A stretch of 64,000 nucleotides of DNA from Hexactinellida sp. DTS-2022. Taxonomy: Eukaryota > Porifera > Hexactinellida. The stretch spans positions 5,890,001 to 5,954,000 of the forward strand of contig JAPNXP010000003.1 in assembly GCA_028753945.1 (NCBI GenBank). The letters are read 5' to 3'. Of the stretch, positions 57,330-64,000 are shown piece after piece (position 1 is the stretch's first letter; each line of letters starts with the position of its first letter). The notes under the pieces are model-generated. The model searched no databases, was not told the DNA's origin, and was given only the letters and a program-made list of their open reading frames with translations. Position numbers and translations under genes: made by a program.

Positions 57330-57600
57330 AAGTTTGTAATAGTTTAATAGAAGATGTTCATTTTGAATTTTAGCCAATTTGTTTACCTCTTTTGTAAACA
57401 TAAATAAATATTCATATTAGAAATTGTAAATGCGAAATTCGTGTTCAACATACTTGTTTATCTATAATAACATTTTAAGTTAGTCTCTATCTCAATTTTA
57501 AACGCAGTTTCTATTCCCTTATCTCTTTTCTACAATCCAGACAAACAAACAAACAAACAAACACACAACAATCGAGTTTCGAACCTTTTATTGTTTACCA
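57330..57600. repeat. CAAA-tailed dispersed repeat
   Basis: GTTTACCTCTTTTGTAAACA, GCGAAATTCGTGTTCAACAT, and a (CAAA)n run ending ACAACAATCGAG. Near-identical sequence at 61588-61900; relatives at 40850-41060, 61000-61540 and, inverted, 62955-63110. Several are preceded by a short GC-rich palindrome (CTTCGGTCTCGGTCGCTTTG). Confidence 0.75.
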
Positions 57601-57815
57601 AAATGCCTACTTACGTATCGCATTGCGCCAAAGTAAATAAAATTATGATTTAGGCTTTAAATTCAAAATAGGTTTGCGTAAGCTCACATCACAAACTTTT
57701 TTCTAATTCGATACTTACTTTTAATATTGGGATATAGTAATAAGGAATTTACAGATCCCAAGCACTTCATTATAACTAGAGTATTCCTATCCCAACAGTA
57801 TAAGTTACACACAAA

Positions 57816-58190
57816 TCAGAAGCTATCTACTAACTGTTCATCCTCCGGTTGTGTGTCATCATATTTCTCCCATATCCTAACCCTCCGTCCAGGGTGTTAT
57901 CCAGGCGTATTGGGCGCTCCTAAAGGAGCGTAATTTGGATGGATTTTAATCTAGGCGTACAAAAATCGTGTTTAGGCGCGTAGAATATCAAGAGATACTC
58001 CCTTAGACTTAATACAATATGTGCAAACTAGGCGTATATAATTAAAAATGAAAGAGCTCAAACTTAATCTAGGCGCGCAGAAATTTTTGTCTGGATGAAA
58101 TCCTGTCTCCGTCTCTTGGCCTCCCTCTCGGTCCCATCCAGCATCTCGTACAGAGCTTCGTAAGAGCCCGTATGGGTCCCTTGGTGTTCC
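57816..58190 (-). pseudogene. Orphan last exon split by a hAT MITE
   Basis: Reading - strand from about 58190: GTHTGSYEALYEMLDGTERE, then AKRRR, at which point the MITE 57890-58105 begins. Beyond it the same frame resumes as VRIWEKYDDTQPEDEQLVDSF and stops at 57816-57818. Removing the MITE and one duplication copy gives one continuous exon. With the MITE in place the frame ends QDFIQTKISARLD. A splice-acceptor-like TATTAG precedes the first codons at about 58190, inside a family B MITE end. No upstream exons are recognised before the TRAF-like gene, and I do not recognise the protein. Confidence 0.6.
57890..58105. mobile_element. hAT-like MITE inserted in a coding exon
   Basis: 216 bp. Ends CAGGGTGTTATCCAGGCG and CTGGATGAAATCCTG (inverse), flanked by CCTCCGTC (57882-57889) and TCTCCGTC (58106-58113): an 8-bp duplication with one change. 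AGGCGCG and GGAGCG motifs are repeated inside. Confidence 0.85.
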
Positions 58191-58282
58191 TAATATCGAG
58201 AGTCTACTGTAGTTAGTACTAACTACTTATATAATTAAAGTTCATCCAAGGCAACCAGATTTCACACATGGAATGTGTCATA

Positions 58283-58457
58283 CAGTGTAGAAGCTGTCTA
58301 ATCCGCGGCACCCGTTGGGATAGGGAAAAAATTTAGGATTGCCAATTGTCGAATTATGCATGCTCTAATGCATAGTCCGACGCTCATTGGGATAAGAAAA
58401 AGTGTCGGTTCTGCTGAATTCCGGATTATAGAGGGTCCGATTATGCAGGTTGTACTG
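58283..58457. repeat. Pogo/Tigger-like MITE, family H
   Basis: CAGTGTAGAAGCTGTCTAAT to GATTATGCAGGTTGTACTG, then TA. GTCCGACGCTCATTGGGATA motif inside. Shorter relatives follow the Ubl hairpins at 47086-47169, 48836-48920 and 50376-50453. Confidence 0.7.
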
Positions 58458-59190
58458 TAATATGTATGAATAATGAATATTTAGTCAACCGAAAAACTAG
58501 AACGAATGAGATACACCCATCCTGAAAATGTGAACTATTAAACTTGAAATATTATCTTATTTATCGTTTTGAAACTCAGCAAGTTAGTGAGAACCTGGTC
58601 ATATGACCAGGTTAAATGACCAGGTCAACCTGGTTAGAACCAGGTCTGGAAAAATTCTGCCCAGGTTTGACCTGGTCAGTTTGTATTAGTGGCACAACCC
58701 TGAATCAATTCTCCATTTTATTAACGGTTTTTACATAATCAGACATCTCCATACTGTAATAGTATACTATAAGCAATACATGATGTATTTGTATTTCAAA
58801 CATACATTTCATATACAAGGTACAAGGTAATGAAAACATCATTTTATCAACTGTGTTCAATATATATAGATAGACTTTATTTATTGAGGATAACCTATTC
58901 AGTAAAAGTGATACCATAGGGTCCTCCAGGATCTCTCATAAATTTCATTTATGAATAAATTACTTTGTAACTATTCTCGTCCTGCATCCAGGAAGTATTA
59001 ACAAATGATTTGACTCAAGTCTCATTGATGTAATATTTACAGAACTAATACACTCAGTAATATATTACTATTTAATTTACTAATATTACTTATTATCCCT
59101 AGAGGCCTAACTAACCTATAGAACTATTAGCAAACTAGAATGTTGTAGACACTGGTTCCACTTCTCTCTCATAGGAACTCTCTATCTCTC
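58458..59190. other. 3' flank of the TRAF-like gene
   Basis: About 730 bp. A short cluster of ACCAGGT/ACCTGGT palindromes is at about 58590-58680; otherwise AT-rich with no exon seen on either strand. Confidence 0.5.
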
Positions 59191-60387
59191 TCAAAGAAGA
59201 GCTTTTATGTCGAAATAGAATCTGAATAGAGGATTCTTCTCCGATATTGGAACGATTGTTGTCCCGAAATATTTACTTATTGTTCCAAACCTCAGTTCGA
59301 AATCGAGAGGACAGGAGTTTATTTCCGAATTTCTAGGCTGGTCTTTATCGATCAGTACTACCCTACATTCCGTAATGATAGCTCTTCCAAGCCTATTGTC
59401 ATTGCATCCTGTTAGCCTTGAAAACGCAAATGATATATTCCTAGTTCGTTTAATCTGCGCGTGCATTCTTAGTTTGTAGCCGCATACAAAGAATTCTGGA
59501 CCTACCCTGTTTTCAGTATCGACACAAAATATATTGTTCAGTTGCCATTCGCATCCATCGAGAGTTTTCTGGCATTTAATTTTCAGTTCCATTTCAGTTA
59601 ACCTATCCTCTAGGCGCATAACTTTATCGTGCAGCATGTCCAGGTGTAATACATGCTTTCGTTTGTTGTGTTTCGGAATATCTTCTCGGTTAATTGGGTA
59701 GTCACTGCATTGTGCTAGGCCTTCAAATGGACATGCAAGTGCCAACTTGGGGCATGTATGATTGTGCTCTGCTAACTCTCCTCTGGTTAATTTATCTTTA
59801 CATTCGTTCGGGCACAAAATAGGATATTTATTACACTCTTTGTGGTGTCTCTCTAGATCTCTAGCTGCTCCGGTTTCTTGGCAGTATTCACAGGATACGA
59901 TGCGCATCAAACACAGTGTGTCAGTATGAGTTAGTACTTCTGATCGCACCAATACCTGCCCACACTTTAGGGGGCATGCTACGTTAAGATATTCGCATGC
60001 GTCTAGGTGTGTCTCAGCCTGTGAGAGGGCTCCTTTCCAGTCGCATTCCCTCTGCAGTGGGCATCGTATCTGCAGACTCGATATGGAGTCCCTCACTTTA
60101 ACAAACGGCTTTGCTTCTAAGAACTCAGTGCACAGTTTACAAGTTACGCTGGATTGGAATAATACTGCCTCTCTCATTATTCCTCTACACTTGTGACAGA
60201 TCACATAACTATCTTCCAGTTCTGTTAGGTTCTTTAGGAGATAGTCTTTCCTATACCCGAGATACTCTAGGGATATTGAACCAGCTATGCTAAGTGAATA
60301 TTCTTTATCGCGTAGTATGTAAAGTAACGCGTTTTTATTGTCAGGAAATTTAGTTAGCGGAAAATATGACTGAACTAGCGAAATCAT
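59191..60387 (-). CDS. TRAF-like protein: RING-like, TRAF zinc fingers, MATH domain
   Basis: Intronless, 398 residues. Residues 1-60 are a leader. A reduced RING-like motif follows at about 64-86 (CHKC...CKLC), with too few ligands for a full RING. TRAF-type zinc fingers run from about 109 to 240 (CPLQRECDWKG, CPLKCGQVL, CEYC, CPNECKDKLTR, CPFEGLAQC). A short coiled coil at about 245-270 leads into a MATH/TRAF-C domain at about 275-398 (EWQLNNIF, FFVCGYKLRMHA, LDFELRFGTI). TRAFs trimerise through the coiled coil and MATH domain and link receptors to ubiquitin-dependent signalling in the cytosol. The weak RING suggests an adaptor rather than an active E3 ligase. Lies antisense downstream of the known USP47 exons. 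Confidence 0.87.
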   Translation of the reverse strand: MISLVQSYFPLTKFPDNKNALLYILRDKEYSLSIAGSISLEYLGYRKDYLLKNLTELEDSYVICHKCRGIMREAVLFQSSVTCKLCTEFLEAKPFVKVRDSISSLQIRCPLQRECDWKGALSQAETHLDACEYLNVACPLKCGQVLVRSEVLTHTDTLCLMRIVSCEYCQETGAARDLERHHKECNKYPILCPNECKDKLTRGELAEHNHTCPKLALACPFEGLAQCSDYPINREDIPKHNKRKHVLHLDMLHDKVMRLEDRLTEMELKIKCQKTLDGCEWQLNNIFCVDTENRVGPEFFVCGYKLRMHAQIKRTRNISFAFSRLTGCNDNRLGRAIITECRVVLIDKDQPRNSEINSCPLDFELRFGTISKYFGTTIVPISEKNPLFRFYFDIKALL

Positions 60388-60810
60388 TTCTGGATTGATA
60401 CTCCGATATTTCTCTTTGGTTATTCTAGAGTTTAGAGCATATTCTCAATATATGTGAAAGTTGATCCCTTGTTATTGCTAAGTGTATTATGTTTCAATGT
60501 TATAATCAACTGTGCCGACTACTACGTATGGGTAAGTCACTGCCTGGTTTGTTTATACTAGTTTGTAGATTGGTTAAACTAGTATACTTTTCTAGCGAAA
60601 ACTCAAATAAAGGAAACCATGATATCAAGATTATAAGAAGTTAATAATGATTTTTTTACAATGGGTAGCAATGATGCTTACTCTAGTTAGGTTTGACCTG
60701 GGATTGATTAGCGACCTATTCATTTTAATTGATATATAGAAAGAACATCCTTAGCGAATTTTCAATGGTAATTCGAATTATAAATGAGTCACTAGACCAG
60801 AACCCAAATT

Positions 60811-60877
60811 TCAATTTCCCCAGTTCTTATCCGCTTTATTTTACCGATAATAATAATAATTCATTTTTAATATTTAC
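60811..60877 (+). pseudogene. Fragment of the 62335 membrane-protein gene
   Basis: TTTCCCCAGTTCTTATCCGC and the following 45 bp copy 62446-62513 (the start of the membrane span of that gene) almost exactly, apart from small indels including an AAT expansion. It breaks off into the GC-rich head of the CAAA-tailed repeat. A partial duplicate, not a gene. Confidence 0.75.
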
Positions 60878-60999
60878 GAGCCCTTCGGTCTCGGTCGCTT
60901 TGCGACAGATCGGTGCTACGCACCTCAAGTTAACGGCTGCTGTGCGGCCTTACTCCTCACATTTTCTACCATGGAAATGGTAGATAGGGACGTTATGAT

Positions 61000-61540
61000 T
61001 TTGATTTTCATTAATTTGTTTACCTATTTGTGCAAACAACAACAACAACAAATACTCATATTAGAATTTTATAAATGCGAAATTCGTGTTCAGCATACTT
61101 GTTTACCTACAATACCCGTTGAAAGCTAACTTCTAGGTTGATTTTGAATTTTCATTAATTTGTTTACCTATTTTGTGTAAACAAAACAACAAATATTCAT
61201 ATTATAAAATTTAAACGCGAAATTCGTGTTCAGCATACTACTTTACCTATAATACCCGTTGGAAGCTAACTTCTAGGTTGATTTTGAATTTTCATTAATT
61301 TGTTTACCTATTTTGTGTAAACAACAACAACAAATATTAATATGAGAAATTTATAAACGCGAAATTCGTGTTCAGCATACTTGTTTACCTATTATAACCT
61401 TTGTTTACCTATTATAACATTTGAAAGTTAGTTTATATCCCAATATTAATTGCGGTTTCTATTCCCCCATCACTTTAATACAATCCGGACAAACAAACAC
61501 ACACACAACACACACAAACAAACAAACAACAATCGAGATT
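61000..61540. repeat. Tandem CAAA-tailed repeat units
   Basis: About three head-to-tail units of about 137 bp (TTTTCATTAATTTGTTTACC; CGAAATTCGTGTTCAGCATA), followed by a final segment with a CA/CAAA tail ending ACAACAATCGAG at about 61540. Another near-complete repeat follows at 61588-61900, with a long (CAAA)n tract at 61797-61860. Confidence 0.8.
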
Positions 61541-62334
61541 TAATAATATAGATATATTTTATTTAAAAAATAAAAAAATAAAATATAAAGTTTGTAATAG
61601 TTTAATAGAAGATGTTCATTTTGAATTTTAGCCAATTTGTTTACCTCTTTTTGTAAACATAAATAATTATTCATATTAGAAATTGTAAATGCGAAATTCG
61701 TGTTCAACATACTTGTTTACCTAAATAACATTTAAAGTTTATCTCTATCTCAATTTTAAATGCAGTTTCTGTTCCCTTATCTCTTTACTACAATCCAGAC
61801 AAACAAACAAACAAACAAACAAACAAACAAACAAACAAACAAACAAACAAACAAACAAACACACAACAATCGAGTTTAGAACGTTTATTGTTTACCAAAA
61901 TATCCTACTTACGTAACGCATTGCGCCAAAGTTAAAAAATTAATATGTTTTTAACTTATGAATATAAACCGTTTTCCATAAGCTAACATCACATACTATT
62001 CTATAGTTCGATACCTACTTATTAGATTTGTTATACAGATAATTTATGTATAGATATGTAATTTGTACTAACTGGAAATAACTGGTATTATCTGGAAAGT
62101 AGTACAATCAGTTAATATTTTCTAAATTTGTCATTAAGAACTATTTTGTGGCCCACAATCAGCTATAATTGCTGACTTTGCTATTTTGAATACAGTTGCT
62201 ATAATATTTTTCATTACTGTAATGTGAAATACATGTATGAAATACAATAGTAGGCTTTTGTGATATTTTCACTAGAAGAAGCACACTCAAACTAAATACA
62301 TTTGACATAAACTAATAATTTCTAATCCTTATCA

Positions 62335-62814
62335 ATGAAAGTTTTCATACAAACTTTGATTTTATTCTCAATTTGTATTTCAATGTCAACTGAACCTACT
62401 TACTCTACAAATAAATGCAACGAACAAAAGTGCTTTCCAACAGAATCCAATTTCCCAGTTCTTATCCGCTTTATTTTACCGATAATATTCATAATTGCAT
62501 TTTTAATATTTATCTGCTCAGTCGTTTGCTTTCTCTGCTATACGCTCGACTGTAGCAACGGGTTTGTACCATCGGTATGCAATAAAACAACCTTTTTCTT
62601 CCCGAAACTCAATCCAATGCATCGAAATGCCAAACAAAACTCTGAATTTACAAACAGTGACAATACAGAGAAACCGTATATCGATAAATCCAACACAAAC
62701 CCTCCCTCTTATACACACACTGTTAAGTATCGAGACGAGTTATTTAATTCTTGTGCTATAGCAGATCTTTGTAGTAGCAATAATATCTGTTCTCTAACTA
62801 ATTATAACTTATAA
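62335..62814 (+). CDS. Small single-pass membrane protein with PPSY motif
   Basis: 159 residues, intronless. N-terminal hydrophobic stretch 1-17 (MKVFIQTLILFSICISM) reads as a signal peptide. A short ectodomain with CNEQKC follows, then a membrane span at about 44-66 (LIRFILPIIFIIAFLIFICS), then Cys residues just inside (CFLC, DCSNGFVPSVC). The cytosolic tail of about 85 residues is polar and contains NPPSYTH, a PPxY motif for WW domains, as in Nedd4-family ubiquitin ligases. Short size, membrane-adjacent cysteines and a PPxY tail recall Shisa-like or NDFIP-like adaptors, but there is no clear homology. Some degree of doubt remains whether it has further exons. Confidence 0.65.
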   Translation: MKVFIQTLILFSICISMSTEPTYSTNKCNEQKCFPTESNFPVLIRFILPIIFIIAFLIFICSVVCFLCYTLDCSNGFVPSVCNKTTFFFPKLNPMHRNAKQNSEFTNSDNTEKPYIDKSNTNPPSYTHTVKYRDELFNSCAIADLCSSNNICSLTNYNL

Positions 62815-63254
62815 GTTGATAACAAGTAAGATGATTAATCCTTTTGAGATACCTTGTATTGTACTAATAACTATTTGTTCTAACTGTATATTCGTGTGCT
62901 TATATTGTGTGATGCTTTTTCTACCTGTTTGCTTATATTTGCATTATTTAACTAGATTGTTTGTGTTTGTTTGTTTGTCTGGATTGTAATATAGTGATGG
63001 GGGAATAGAAACCGCATTTATATTTGAGATATAAACTAACTTTCAAATGTTATAATTGGTAACAACTTACAAGTATGCTAAAACGATTTCGTATTTACAA
63101 ATTTATAATATGGATTTTCATAGTTATTTACAAAATACAGTTAAAACCGGTTTTTTCTAACTAACTATTTATTCCAAATGAATAAGAAATTCAAATTTTG
63201 TTTACTTTCAATCGGTTTATTTTAACTATCTTATTGGTGGTGTATTCTCTGTGT
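62815..63254. other. Intergenic with inverted CAAA repeat
   Basis: An inverted copy of the CAAA-tailed repeat at about 62955-63110 and a partial family G MITE at 63135-63230. No gene seen. Confidence 0.55.
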
Positions 63255-63494
63255 TTACGTGTACGTATTATTAAAGGCAATTATTCTGTTTAGGGTTTGA
63301 AGTTCACCAAATTCCCGTATCTCCTCACTTTGCAGCTCAAAAGATTCGATTTCGATTATACTACAATGCATAGAATCAAACTTAACGACAAGTAGGGCGA
63401 ATGGAATGTCTAATAGTTTAATGTCAGTTTGTTTATTTATTATTTTCTTTCTTAGAATGACGTTCCCATTCTTTCTCGATTTAAATGGATTCAT
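63255..63494 (-). pseudogene. Short coding-like fragment cut by a repeat
   Basis: Open frame of 79 codons from ATG 63494 (MNPFKSRKNGNVILRKKIIN, ending NRIIAFNNTYT). It has mixed, protein-like composition with [20 protein letters not shown]. Upstream it meets AGGGGCGGATACAGGAATTA followed by a G run, which looks like a hAT-type MITE end, so the N-terminal part is missing. Not recognised. Could be a last exon or a relic. Confidence 0.35.
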
Positions 63495-63875
63495 TGAAAA
63501 GGTATTATCCAATATAGGGGCGGATACAGGAATTATTTAATGGGGGGGTTGATTTTTATAATAAAAAAAAACACGATAAAGAGCTATTGGCCCATTTTCA
63601 CTTTCAATTGAATTCAATAAAACTTTCACATTCTGAGTAACCGCGGGTTTTAATTAATTAATTAAATACCGCGCATTTTCAGAAATATTAAATCAAACCT
63701 GAAAACTAATTGAAGATGAAAATTTCTATTTATACCTTTGAACCCCAAGATTTAAGCGAGGTCTACTCTAAAATATGCTATTATAACAAACTAGCTATTA
63801 TATTATAATATAACATAACTCTGCGCTTATAACATAACATACTACTAACATAACAATATAATGCTATTGCATAGG

Positions 63876-64000
63876 AAGGGAAGCCTGACCCGGCGAAGAG
63901 ACAGAAGAGCTCAGACTCATTCGCAGACTCTGAGAGACCCAGCAGCAAACAGTCCACCTCCTCTGAGACCGGGTCCTCTAGTGCTAACACACTCGAGCCA
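63876..64000 (+). CDS. Ser-rich exon running off the window
   Basis: Acceptor TATTGCATAG/GAAGGG, then an open frame EGKPDPAKRQKSSDSFADSE and a Ser-rich continuation (SSETGSSSANTLEP) to the last base. GC-rich and coding-like against AT-rich surroundings. It could be a later USP47 exon (vertebrate USP47 has acidic/Ser-rich spacers) or the exon of another gene. The phase is compatible with exon 57127-57168, but no homology was recognised. Confidence 0.5.

Overview
The window is nuclear DNA from an animal with an AT-rich genome. GC-rich coding exons sit in AT-rich introns with GT-AG boundaries, and many genes have no introns. The gene set (SorCS-type VPS10 receptor with PKD domains, USP47, selenoprotein S, IQCK, TTC33, TRIM-like RING/B-box proteins, a TRAF-like protein) is metazoan. 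The divergence from vertebrate sequences and the large intronless TRIM-like and ubiquitin-like families suggest an early-branching animal. A sponge, perhaps a glass sponge, is my guess and is unproven.

Layout. 1-8.2 kb: no gene found, only scattered MITEs. 8.2-15.7 kb: two intact intronless TRIM-like genes (- strand) flank a relative broken by four frameshifts. 16.3-16.9 kb: TTC33-like TPR protein. 17.4-20.5 kb: eight direct copies of a small-RNA gene unit, each with a PSE-like block, a TATA box exactly 31 nt upstream of the predicted RNA start, a stem with covarying pairs and a T-run terminator. A further intact copy lies on the - strand at 52.5 kb and a diverged relative at 20.9 kb. 21.6-33.4 kb: an 11-exon SorCS-like receptor (-), with an IQCK gene nested antisense in one intron. 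35.7-36.2 kb: selenoprotein S, with an in-frame TGA (Sec), then Gly, then stop, and a good SECIS element in the 3' UTR.

37.3-57.2 kb: the 5' part of USP47 (+), 11 exons. Its 15.4-kb second intron holds eight same-strand, intronless ubiquitin-like (Ubl) genes. Seven began as Ubl + GG + Cys-rich C-terminal domain and one is a tetra-Ubl protein. Two of the seven have lost the Cys-rich domain from the reading frame, one through a hAT MITE with a perfect target-site duplication and one through an internal deletion, so both now stop just after the GG. A long hairpin follows each of the last four genes. A ubiquitin-like family nested in a deubiquitinase gene is, with the small-RNA array, the most interesting content here.

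57.2-64 kb: an orphan last exon split by a hAT MITE, a TRAF-like RING/zinc-finger/MATH gene (-), a small PPxY membrane protein and a degraded fragment of it, repeats, and a Ser-rich exon cut by the window end. The USP47 exons that should follow 57,168 were not found.

Repeats: at least eight families of short pogo/Tigger-like MITEs (TA target, CAGT...ACTG ends) and several hAT-like MITEs (CAGGG/CAGAGG ends, 8-bp duplications) occupy much of the noncoding DNA, often nested.
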